Positions 1 through 11,048 of a stretch of DNA of 64,000 bases are shown piece after piece. Under the pieces are notes generated by a model, which did not search any database, was not told the origin of the DNA, and saw only the letters and a program-made list of their open reading frames with translations. Positions within the stretch are counted from its first letter, which is position 1; each line of letters begins with the position of its first letter. The translations under genes and the position numbers were made by a program. The stretch comes from Liquidambar formosana (taxonomy: Eukaryota; Streptophyta; Magnoliopsida; Saxifragales; Altingiaceae), in the NCBI GenBank assembly GCA_039720395.1, contig CM077833.1:6897036-6961035 (forward strand), given 5' to 3'.

Positions 1-495
1 CGCACTTTCCCATCTTTTTTAGGCACAGGCACTATGTTAGACAACCATTCAGGGTACTCCACAACTTGGAGAAACCCGGCATCTAATTGTTTAGTTACCT
101 CTTCTTTTACTTTCAAAGCCCATTTCGGTCTTAATCTTCTTAATTTCTGCTTACAGGCTTTTTAGTGGGATTAGTGGGGATGTAATGTTGCACAATATCT
201 GAATCAATGCCAGGCATATCCTCATAAGACCATGCGAAGGCCCCTACATTGGCTTTTAGAAGTATTATCAATTTTTTTTTTCAGCAGGCGAGAGAGTTAT
301 CCCAATTTTAATTATCCTTAGCAATTCATTTGTCCCTAGATTGATTGATTCCAATTCATCCATGTTAGGTTCAGTAACACCCCTTTTCCTTTGCTCGACG
401 AGCTCCGGAGGGATGTCATTCCTAGGATCTATATCCATGCCATGGATATCTATAGAAGAGAGAAAGGAGATACTGCAAATAATGAAAAGAAACAC
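1..495 (-). pseudogene. Ty3/gypsy pol remnant (N-terminal reverse transcriptase), frameshifted
   Basis: On the minus strand this stretch encodes the start of a retrotransposon pol region. The piece at 268-495 reads ...ELESINLGTNELLRIIKIG, typical of the segment before reverse transcriptase in plant gypsy elements. The left edge (about 1-60) reads YPEWLSNIVPVPKKDGKV, the first conserved block of gypsy reverse transcriptase. The frame is broken at least twice: at a run of ten A residues near 270 and by an apparent single-base loss near 155. RNase H and integrase would lie beyond the left edge. It is downstream of the gag-protease frame (634-4008) in the same element. The frameshifts make it non-functional. 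The family is clear; the exact lineage is inference. Confidence 0.85.
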
Positions 496-633
496 ACTTT
501 ATTGACTGAACTAACAAAACAAAGACAAGAAAACACATGTGCCACAACTAGGGAACGACTCTTAACTCCACAAGGTGGGCTAGGCGGACACACTTTATTT
601 GAAAGGAAAGCTAAGACAAGCTACTAAAGGAAC

Positions 634-3600
634 CTACAAGCTACTATCAGGTAAGTCGAGATCCTTGCCCTCAAGAATTTCTGCAATGGTACCCTCTTCA
701 AGATACCAATTAAGGAGCGGCACGGCTGCATGGTAGATTGAAGAACACTCGAGATCCGATTCCTCCACAGCAAGAACCGTATCTTGAAACATTGTAACTA
801 TGGCTTCCGAATCCATCTGTTCCGCCCAGTCCTCGCTCTTCTCTTCCCAATAGTCATCATTGATTGCTTCATCATCAACCATTGTCGCAGTAATGGGATA
901 CCACTCAGTGAAGAATATCTCGAAACCTGGAATCCTCGCCTTGGTTGCTTTGTCAATGGATGGTTCGGGGAATCCACAGAACAGAAAGTCCTCCCCTTCC
1001 TTAACAAAGTAGCCATTCAAAGTAGGTTGATATGGCGAGATTCTAATATCTGGCATCCTCCTTTCTGCTTTTGCTTTGACCCTTTCTCTGCTTCTTTGCA
1101 ACATCTCCATACAGTCTTTCTTAGAAGGCTCATACCCTAAACCGAAGGTGTAGATGACAATGCGGCTCTGAACGGATACCAGTATGCCTTGCTGACGGCG
1201 TCCTAGTCCCATGCTTGGGAAGAAACTCATTTTCTTCATTATGTTCCCCACATGTAAGTTGTCATGAGGACAAAAGTCGAGAGGTATCAACTCTCTCTGT
1301 TCTGGCTCTTTCTCTATGCATTGAACATACTCGAACCCAGACAATGGTGCTCCAACGGGCTCGGGCTTGATCTCGCAAATGGGTACCCCTGACGACTTCA
1401 AGTCATAATCACCTTGGAGTGTGACGATGGCCCCTTCATAGGGGAACTTGACTTTTTGGTGCAATGAAGAAGGGATAGCCCCTGCAAGATGAATCCAAGG
1501 TCTTCCCAACAAGAGATTGAAGCATGATGGGACATCCAGCACTTGGAACTCCACTTTGAACTCTGTAGGCCCCATAATCAGTGGCAAAGTGACCACTCCA
1601 ATCACCTCTCTGTGGGTGTTATCATAGGCTCTCACTGTTTGCCCGGATGGCATGAAGTCTGTTGGATCCAACCCTAAGACGGTGGTAGTTCTGAGAAGGC
1701 ACACATTAAGAGCGGAATTGTTGTCAATTAGGACTATCGGAACTCTCTTTCCCATGGTGTCGACAGTGATGTATATGGCTTGTGAATGGCTAGGTCCACT
1801 TTTAGGTAGGTCTGCTTTTGAGAACACAATGGTCGAGTTCTTCGAGGTTGGATTCACCAAGTTCACCAAATTTTCTGGAGATGTGTTAACAGGAACCTGT
1901 ATCCGGTTGAGCAATTTCAAGATGGTCTGCCTATGCTTATAAGAGGCCATGAGCAAACCCCATATAGTGATGTTTGCATTAGTCTTTCTCAATTGCCTAA
2001 GCACTTCGTCCTCCTCTTCTTGCAAGTTGAGGTGGCGATTTCCTTCCAAGTCTCCTAATGGGTTGTCAGATTCTAAGTGCAGGGGCTTGAAATGGCGACC
2101 CCCTCTAGTTATGTGCTCTACCTCATCATTGCTCATCCACATGTCATCAATCTCCCCTACATCACCCATGAGATCATCCCATGTGATTGTATCAATCTCC
2201 TCCATTTGGACTTCCTCTGGTAACTTATCCCAACCTGTGGGGATTATAGGCTCATCAGGGATGGGGTCGGGGTAGAGTACGTAGTAATCAAACTTTCCGG
2301 ATGACTCTCCCAGCAAACCCACTTTAGGATCTCCTACCTCAAACCTTTCTCTTAATTGTTGCTGAACGGACTTCTTTGGCAATACCAAAACCTTTTGATC
2401 AACAAAGTCTTGAACTACCTTTTTCAATATGACAGAATTCTTCGTATCATGTCTGGGCGCCTGATGGTACAAACAGAATTGGTGAGGAGTCGAAGGTCTC
2501 GGCTTTGGACGGTGTGGCAATATGAGCCCTTTATCACAACATTGGTGGAAAACTTGAGTCAAGGTCATGGGAAGTGGTGTGTATTGCCTTATGGGTTGAC
2601 GGGATTGGGACGAGTCAAGCTCGATGGCATTTATGTTGTTAGGAGGAGGCATATTGTGAGTGGGGATGGGATTTCGAGTGATATTTGGGCGATTTGGTGC
2701 GGTGGGTGGTGAAATGATTTGCTTGTCAAGAAAATCTTGAATCTCATGACGGAGGCGATAGCAACGGTTGGTTGGATGGCCTTTGGTTTGGTGGAACTTG
2801 CAATATTCATTTTCATTGTAGTTCTTGGGCAATGGGTTTGGTGGAGGCCTTGGGTCGAGGGGTTTCAAGAGGTCACGGCTTCTTAGCTTTTCAAAAACTC
2901 TTTCGAGTGGCATGTATAGCTTGGTGAATTGGCGAGGTGAGGTGGAGTCATTTAGGGAGAAAGGGAGAGTGGGTTGGGTAATGGTATTGACCTTGGCATT
3001 AGGTTTTCCTCCAAAGTTTGTCCTTTGACTCCTTTGGACCTCCTCTGTTTTGATTGTTCCATCAGCGATTGCATCTTCAACCTATGTGCCAGCCCCAACA
3101 AGAGCCTTGAAGTTTGGAAAGTAATGAGCAAAGAGGTGCTTGTGATATACAGGCAACAAATTCTTCACCACCAACTGAATCTGATCTTCCTCATTCGGTC
3201 TATCTGTCATTTTGGAAGCCTTTTGTCTCCACCTAGTGATGAAGGCGGAGAAAGTCTCGTTAACCCCTTGCTTAGTGGTTTCCAAGTCCCTTCGCGTGAC
3301 ATCCACTTCGGTGTTATACTTGTAGTGGTCCATGAATGCATTGCACACATCCTCCCAAGTCTTAGTTCTGTTCTCCTCCAATGACAAAAACCATTTCAAG
3401 GCGGAACTCACTAATGACTCATGAAACATTTGAGCCAATAACTCATCGTTCGCCCCTCGAGGGTGCATAGCTCGCACATACATCTTGAGGTAGGTCTTAG
3501 GACAGCCTATCCCATCGAATTTTTCCAATTCCGGCATCTTGAACTGTAGCAGAATGCGAGCCTTTGGGAACAAGGACAAAGTACGGATGTCCACCATATC

Positions 3601-4008
3601 ATCAGATCTGCGGATTCCCTTCAGAGTTCGTTCTAAGGCCTCGACCTTGTTTGCCAGGACAATTGATCTCTTTCTTGATGTGGCTTTGGTTTCCCCCTCC
3701 TTGGTCTTGGGTGGTTCTCCCCCTTCTCCTAATGGTTCCTCAGCAGATTCGGAATCATTGGATCCTTGATTGTTGTCAGTGGCACGAGCCCTAGATTCAG
3801 GTTCAGAGTTCTTCTGTTGAATGTCTTGAGCCATCTTGAGTGCGGTCTCGGATACCTGGGTAGTGTGGTTGAGCTTTTCCATGATAGCTTTCAAAGTGGC
3901 CTCAAGGTTAAAACCCCGGTTGCTAGTTCTTTCCTCGGCCATATCCAACTCGGTGACAGAATCAGTACTGACTAGGCGCCCTTGTTGATTACGGATCCAA
4001 GCCAGCAC
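634..4008 (-). pseudogene. Ty3/gypsy gag-protease polyprotein with one in-frame stop
   Basis: A single minus-strand frame of about 1,125 codons encodes gag and protease of an LTR retrotransposon, interrupted only by TAG at 3082-3084; codons on both sides are open and in the same frame. The part before the stop holds the retrotransposon gag capsid domain (SALKWFLSLEENRTKTWEDV, then a TRWRQKASKM-like block). After the stop come two zinc-knuckle-like motifs, YCKFHQTKGHPTNRCYRL and FCLYHQAPRHDTKNS; the second lacks the last Cys. Near 1722 lies an aspartic-protease-like site, LIDNNSALNV, followed by a G-patch-like MGLGRRQQG block. The first ATG in frame is at about 3942; the frame is open upstream to about 4047 but has no ATG there. 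The TAG could be a CAG-to-TAG transition. Long LTRs and this domain order suggest the OTA group (Tat/Ogre-like), which is inference. Confidence 0.88.
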
Positions 4009-4690
4009 GTCTCTCCCTCTAACATAAGGGAAATGCTCAATTTTTTAGCCTAAGGGTCCATCCTAAGCTTCCATAATTATCTCAAAATTTTTACAACGTA
4101 CAACCTTAATTAGTTCCTTTAACCAATTACCTTTGCGGGGGTCATGGGGAAGGGTACGTATTAAGGATGTAAGATGTAAAGTTTCCTTTAATTATCCACT
4201 CAATCAACAAAGCATGGCAACACATCACAAACACGGTAGCATATCATCACAACAATGTGTGTGCATATAGGTGATCCAACGGTATCCTAAAAGGCCCATT
4301 ACATGCAATTCTTTCTTTTAAGAGGGTAGGCTAGGGTTCTCAACTTTGCTTGTACCAATCTTTATACCTAACCACATGTGACATCAGGAATGTCGCGTGG
4401 GTCCAGCAGTGCGTGATTAATCCATTTGATATACCCAAGGACAAGCCCAAGGGTACTTGGCAAGAGAGGTTTGATAGCTTCGCCCAACACATGGAATCAG
4501 GAAAACCAAGGTCGAACTAGGCTATCAGTTAGCAAGGATACATCGAGGGACAATCGAGTGATCATGCAACAATTACGCATACAATGCAATAAATGAAAGC
4601 ACACAATCAAGCGGATGCAAGTGATTGATTTTATTAAACAATAAGAAATTAATTTAGCCCAATCAAATTAAATGAGTCTAGCCCTCGACA
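4009..4690 (-). other. 5' untranslated leader of the gypsy element
   Basis: This stretch lies between the primer-binding site and the gag frame of the minus-strand gypsy element. I see no coding sequence in it. Its length of about 0.7 kb is normal for a leader carrying packaging signals, but no specific signal can be named. Confidence 0.6.
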
Positions 4691-4711
4691 TCCCCAATGG
4701 AGTCACCAAAC
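4691..4711 (-). other. Primer-binding site of the gypsy element
   Basis: Immediately next to the LTR the minus strand reads TTTGGTGACTCCATTGGGG. This matches the shape of tRNA-complementary primer sites that follow the 5' LTR in plant Tat/Ogre-type elements, where tRNA-Arg-like sites with TGGCGACTC... are known. Which tRNA is used is inference. Its position fixes the LTR boundary at 4712. Confidence 0.65.
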
Positions 4712-7669
4712 TGTGAACCCACGAAAAAATGCAGCGCCCACAAGGGTTTTTGTTTGGCGGAAGAATGGGTGAAAGACAACAAACGAAAAGGAGTTGCCAC
4801 CTCATTTTTTAGGAAAAAGAGGAAAACCATAAAAATGTTTTATTTTCAAAACCACATGACTCCATTAAAGGAAAAGCAAAGTCTTTGAAACCAGAAAATT
4901 AGATTCGGGGGCTAAGTTACGACGTGGGAAGGTTCTGGGCAAAGCCCATGGGCACCCACATCGCTCGAGTTGGTCTCTTAATTTGATTGGGCTAACTTAA
5001 GATCTTTTTCACTCAAATATCAGCATATATCATCACAAGGCAGCATGCATATCATATATTCCATCCAATCATCCATGCGTAATCAATCAAATAAAACAAA
5101 ACAGAAAAAAGAAGAAAAGAAAAGAAAAGCCTAGGATACTTGGATCCTAGAACGGACTTGAGCCTCACGAAGAGCGCCTACGTACCATGCAGCGAAATAC
5201 ATGGATCAAAGTCCACGTAGTTCGAAAAGAATAGGGTTACAACCTAATACAAACCTATGGTAAAAACCCTAGGTTTCCTTATTTGAAAAATGTATTGATT
5301 TAGTCCAAAATTGTAAACTTCCACAAGAGGAAAACTTTGATAGAAAACCATAATTTTATTAATAAAGGAAACCCTTGATAATCACCATATGTTCGTATTA
5401 AGAAGTAACCCTAGGAAGGAGAAGAGAAAAGAAAGAAGAAAAGTGAATTAGGGCACTTCATACCCTACTTACCTGAGCGCAAAAACTCCAAGCATTAGCC
5501 ATTTCAAGCAATAGCAGCCCTATTTGCAATAGGACAAGCATTGTACCTGTTTGCACCCTTACAAGTGTGCAAAATCATGCAAAGAAGAGCAATATACTAA
5601 TATGGACAGAACCATGACAAGGCCTAAAACTATCCATTTATCATGCACATAACAAGAATAATGAATAACTAAGGACCCTAACTCAATCCTACATGCAATG
5701 ACCTGACTAATATGCAAAAAAAAACCTATGAAAGACACACTAACAAGCATGGAAGACTCCAATAATATCAATAAACATGATAACTAAGCACATTCTAACC
5801 AAAAGGATAACATCTTATGTAAAATATGAAAATAGGCCTTCCTACGGCGAGCTTTCTTAAGCAAAACTATCCTAAGATAATTTCACGTAAAAAAGTCGTT
5901 ATGGGGAGGTGCTATTATCATATCCTACATAAAATATATATACTAGAACACAATAGAAGTGATTTCATGCTTAAACACATAACAGAAAGCTCTTATGCAA
6001 AACTTTACTTAACAGAAAGGATAATTATCCTTAGAAAAGGATAATATCTCCAGAAACCCTATAAAATCTACTATATGAATGCAAACCTAGCATGATTCGA
6101 CTATATGCAGCATATATAGAATGACTATGATGAGAAATTACTCACAAAACTAAGCTAAGCATGCTGTATAAGACCTGTGTAATTTTAGGGTTGTCGAAAC
6201 CCTAATCTCACAACTATGCATAAAAACCTATGAAAAGATTAACACATGCTCAAATCATCATGAATATCATTTATATCATGTATATTAACTAACAGAAGCA
6301 TCAACTCATGATTATAATCACAGCAACCTAAACATGTGAACTATGCATGATTTAAGAAGATAAAAAGAATAAGGCTATCCAATCCTTAGTAAAATCAGGG
6401 ATTATCAAGCATATAAAGCCATAAATCATCTCAAAATCATTCATAATGCATCCTAAAAACATTGAACTATCCTAACATGTGGAGCTATATCATGCACTAG
6501 AATTATCATAGAAGAAGAAGGAGAAGGAGGAGGAGAGAACTCATGTTCAGCATTAAATAGACATGATTACCTCTTGTAGAACCTTCCTTGTCTTCAAACT
6601 TCTTGTTTCCTTGCTTGCTTGGGGTTGAAGAGCCTCCTCTTGATGTCCTTCTAGCTCTCCAAACTCGTAGCTCCCTCTCTCTCTACGTGTAAAGTGCAAT
6701 TAACCTCCTCCTATGTGCTGAATATCATGTCCTTTATACAGAGAACTGACCCCCTAAACCAATGGTTAAGATTAATTCATTAAACAATGATCCTAGGGCT
6801 ATTAGAGACTCTCTTGGTGCTCAAACAACTCAAACTTATACACTCCTAAGAGAAAACAAGTTGTATTGGTAGAGGAAACTGTCAAAAGAGGGAGAGAAGA
6901 GTTAGAAGTTGAGTTGAAGACGGAGTCCTCGGGTGACCAACTAGGCCTGGACGGTTACCCGAGGGCTCTCCTTGTTTCACTCCGGTTTTGACTCCTACTC
7001 GCTGTAAAAGTCCTAAAATGTTCAAATTAAGTCCGATTTTGATGAAATAAAAGCCAAAACGACCGTGTTTCGAAGGGGGACACATTTCAAGCATTTTAGG
7101 ACAAAAATCCTTAACCATGGGTGCTTGGTTAGGTTTTACAGAGGTGGTTAACCATGGTGCTTCACCGTCGCTAAGCTGGGTTTGTACACAAGGTCGAACC
7201 GAATGCTTTCACAATCGAAATTCGATCTTTCTAAACATAACTAGGATGTAAATAAAGCCCAATTAAAGTTAAATAAGAGAAAATTGGTTGGGTCTTATGA
7301 GTCAATTTGAGCAAACCAAGAAAGGGTCTTTTAGCCAACTCGAACCATTATGAGCCGAATTGATCTTAAACCATCAATTCATGAAATTGAACCTATATAT
7401 AGACTCTATGTACTCATATGAACTCGAGGGAATGGCTCGGGATTCATTTCAAAGTCAAATGGAAAATATATGGCTTAAAAGACGATTATGCCATTAAAGT
7501 CGCAAAAGTTCTTATTGACTATCGAGATGAACTCCAAATCACTTCAAAATTCATACACATGATATTCAATGCCATAGAAACTCAATGCAAGAGACTAGAC
7601 TCAAAAAGGACTCAAAATCCTACATGAAATGATATGTCCTAGCTAAGGTGACAAAAATGGGGTGTGACA
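4712..7669 (-). repeat. Long LTR of the gypsy element (family A, 5' LTR)
   Basis: The LTR is 2,958 bp and on the minus strand runs from TGTCACACCCC (at 7669) to ...GGGTTCACA (at 4712), giving TG...CA ends. The inner end abuts the primer-binding site. Two further copies of the family occur at 33639-39821 and 42472-45561, sharing the ends and the inner block with 'gagtcgccacctc' and 'gggaaggttctaggc'. The 5 bp after the outer end are ATAAG; the partner TSD copy is outside the window. The short reading frames inside (for example 7418-7627) run antisense to the LTR and are not convincing genes. Confidence 0.88.
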
Positions 7670-8568
7670 ATAAGTAATATACATGATTAGTATATTTTCT
7701 TTAAATGATATAATTGGTTTATTTATATCATTGCTTTAGTTTACTTATATAAAATTATGCCTACTCAGTTGTCAAACTTATGCCTATGAGAATTTCATAA
7801 CGTTGATTATTAATGTCTTTCATAGGATGATTATGTATTAATTTAGTTTTATTTTAGGTCAATGGCCATTTGACATGTAATATAATTAAGGGATGTAAAA
7901 TTTTAATTAATTATATATGCTTGCGTGTATGTGGGGAAATGATACCATGTATTTATGGATAATAGTAAATTTTTATGGAAGCGTTTTCTTATAGGTTTTG
8001 TGATGGTATCTCTTATCCATGGATAGGTCATGCTTAAATGTTTAAAAATGAATGGGATTTTGACAAGTGTCATCCACACTTTATCAAAATTTTTATTAAA
8101 GAAAAGATTATTTTATTATAATTGATCACGCTTAATTAATTTGGATCATGAAATAAATGTTATAATCATTATTTGCTCGCTATTTTTTCTATAAATAAGT
8201 TGATGTAAAGGATTTTGTGCAATGGCTTAGTAATTCAGAAGTTGAATTGCAAAGTCAAATATGGGAAGCACTATGTTCACCTAGTAATTTTAAAAATCAT
8301 TATCAACAACAACAACCACTTCATCGTTATTATTTCTTCTTGTATTCTTCCAAGTTGGTTGTCATTGCATTCGTTCATGAACTAAAAGTGTTCACTGTAG
8401 AAAATAATAAGCCATTGAAATATAGCCATGTGGATAAGTAATTTCACATCAAAAGGCATGTATGAAGGTTAAACCAAAAAAAGACACATGTCCAAGTTGA
8501 TTTTAAAGGAAGAAGATGTGGGAAAACTGCTTTTTTCATGGTACTTACTAAAAATGTTGATTACTAAC
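7670..8568. other. Intergenic DNA, no recognised feature
   Basis: AT-rich sequence between the gypsy LTR and the next repeat. No protein family or inverted-repeat structure was recognised. A 74-codon frame at 8217-8441 has no recognisable domain and I do not call it. Confidence 0.5.
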
Positions 8569-9014
8569 TGTGCACATCCATGCAAAAAAAGCTGGGCTTA
8601 GGGATCCACGCGAATGGGAGGTTTCTTTTGGAGTCACTACCTTATTTTTAAGAATAAGGAAACCATTAAAATAAGGTTTTAAGAAAAACCAGCTTGACTC
8701 TAATTTAAAGCAAAAAGAAATCTTGAACTACAAAACATGGATTTGGGGATTAGGTTTATGACGTAAGAAGGTTCTAGACTATGGCCTATAAATACCCACC
8801 CAACTCAAATTGATCTCTTTTTTATTAGTTGAAATAATTTATTTCTATCACATCACATATTGTAATAAAAAAAGGAAATAAAATAAAAATGTAACTTAGG
8901 TTGATTAATAAAGCCACGAGGTCTTTCCTTTGACACCAATGTCCAAATCTCCTATCATCATATTAATTATTTTCTATTCAACTTTTTTAGAAGCAATTAT
9001 ATCTTGCGATATCC
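8569..9014. repeat. Truncated end of an LTR related to families A and C
   Basis: Starting at TGTGCACATCC, the sequence carries the same ordered blocks as the window-left ends of families A and C: 'ggagtcactacc', a paired aaaacc stretch, then 'gacgtaagaaggttctag' and 'cacccacc'. Only about 0.4 kb is present, and the other end of the LTR is missing. It is an eroded fragment. Confidence 0.5.
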
Positions 9015-9443
9015 TGTAGACACCCAAATTTTGTCTGGCTACCTCCGAAAAAAACCGGTAATCTCATCGACACTGGGAATAGGCCGGACACACCTGATAT
9101 CCGGTTTTGTCCACCATATCCCACTTAGATCAAGGGGATACATTTCTTCAAAACCAATTTCCACACCTCCAAAATAAAGAGATCAACACGAAGTCTGGAA
9201 CCTTTGCAAACCATAATCACTTGCCTAGCACAGCCTTGGGTACCTCAATTCCTCGAATCCAATTGGCCAATTAGCAATCATATGCCACTACATCTTAATC
9301 CGAACCTCTAAACCAAAGTTTAGAGATCGTGATCAGCAAATCCAACCACATAATTGCAAAACCAGAGATCTCAAAACCCTAATTTGGCTATTGAGACAAC
9401 TCTGGGTAACTCAACCTTTTAATCTCACCACTTGATTCATGAT
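9015..9443 (+). repeat. Possible LTR start (TGTAGACACCC) of an old gypsy-like repeat
   Basis: At 9015 the sequence TGTAGACACCCAAATTTTG resembles the start of plant gypsy LTRs. I could not find its other end. What follows is diverged repeat material that resumes after the copia LTR at 10801 and after LTR C at 16408. It may be the outermost host element of the 9-19 kb region. Confidence 0.35.
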
Positions 9444-10800
9444 TGTTGGACCTAAGGGTTTAATCCCATGTGTTTTGATGATAACAAAGCAAGTATGTTT
9501 TGCTTAAGTTGCTAATGAAGATGTAGTTTTGATTAGTACAGGTTGTATCCATTATACACTTCACCAATAACAACAATGTAGTTTATGGATTTCAAAGAAA
9601 CACAATTCAACTAATTTTATCAAAGCGAAATTAAACTAAAGGCATTCAAGTTCCTTTGAGAAAGATTGTGAGAACTTAGGGTGTTTATGTAAGATTATTT
9701 CAAATCTTTGCTCACTTAGGATATACGGGCTATTCGCATATTAACAACTGGGTAACTAACTAAATGAACTTAGTTTTTTGTACCATAATAGTTCCATAAG
9801 CCATTTGAGTTGAATCCCAAAGTCTTGGACTTCATTTCCCTATATTTTATTTTGATCACTGGGAAACTTAGACGTTCGAGTGATAACTCAAACATCCGAA
9901 TGGCATCTCAAACGTCTAAGTCCAATAGTCAGACATCTAAGAATAGCAGTGAGTTTGTCCTGATTTCATCATGGACACTGTCTTTTTCAAACGATCTAAT
10001 CAGACGTCTGAGATAGGACTCAGATGTCCAAGTACATATCAGGCGTCCATATTGCTCTAAGATAATATATAAATCTTTTTACTGAAAATTGCCTCTGTGA
10101 TTTTCAGACGTCCAAATGGAAACTCAGACGTCCGAAACCTTCGAATCTGATTTTCAACGACTAGTTTTCTAACAACTATTTTGAGCATTTAATGCCCACC
10201 AATTCTCTTTTCCCAGCATTAATTGCTATAAAACGGTCATTTTGGTCTATTGGGCTATATATACATTAATTGAACTCATTTATGAGTATTCATTGAGATC
10301 AATACAAACAATTCAATTTTCATTACTCTCAAGCCCTAGATATTCAAGTGAGCATTCATTGTGAAATCAATTAATAGCTGAGTGAGCTCTTTACTATTGT
10401 GTTACCTACTCTTTGAAGAGAGTCTTCTTGTACACAAAACTTCTACAAATCATCTTGTATTAAAGGATAGTGGAAATCCTTTGCTTTGAAGCTCTTGAAG
10501 AAGGCTGTGTGTAAGTGTTTGGGAAGAACACTTGTTGCTGTATAAAGGTTTTGTCTTCACCTTGGAAGAAGATTGTTTTAGTGGATTTGAATCCTCAAGC
10601 AAGCTCTTGAAGCGAGGGCGTAGGCGAGAAGCTGAACCTCGTTAAAATCATTTATACTTTCTCTCCTTAAATCTTCTTATTATTGTATACTTGTGTTAAT
10701 TCTTGTTCTAGCAATAATATGATTTTTATTGTGCATTTAGATTTTAATTTGGCTATAAAACCTATTCACCCCCCTCTAGGGTTATTCACTTGGGACAACA
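9444..10800 (+). repeat. Solo LTR, copia SIRE-like, TSD ATGAT
   Basis: The 1,357-bp unit starts TGTTGGACCTAAGG and ends TTGGGACAACA, and is flanked on both sides by ATGAT (9439-9443 and 10801-10805). The early 'ttttgatgataacaa' block and the terminal 'cccctctagggttattcac' are typical of SIRE/Maximus-type copia LTRs. A TATA-like 'ctatatatac' lies near 10255, so the sense strand is plus. The middle (about 9870-10140) carries repeated, variably decayed palindromes of the type CAGACGTCTGA. No internal domain is present, so it is a solo LTR. Confidence 0.88.
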
Positions 10801-11048
10801 ATGATCAAATCATTTTAGGACATTAATGAAACTCCTAAAACATATTTAGGAAGTTTCATTCCCATGATCAACGGACCGATCATAGACTGGGATTCCAAAA
10901 CCATAAATCACCACCTGAATCAAACTTTCAGTGGTTTGATTCTTCAAAATTCGGCATCTAACAGACAATCCCACCATTGGATCTCAAATTCAAGTTCCCT
11001 AGATCAATCTAGGACCACTTGATCGAAGATCAAAAGGTACAAATCTTG
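10801..11048 (+). repeat. Diverged tandem-like repeat, part 1
   Basis: This resembles units at 16408-16612 and 17970-18260. Each has a block 'ggtttgattcttcaaaat', then '...ttggatct(t)caattcaagttcc', then 'atcgaagatcaaaaggtacaaa'. The spacing between the two clearest adjacent units (18027 and 18197) is about 170 bp. The array has been split by two LTR insertions. Its origin is unknown. Confidence 0.55.
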
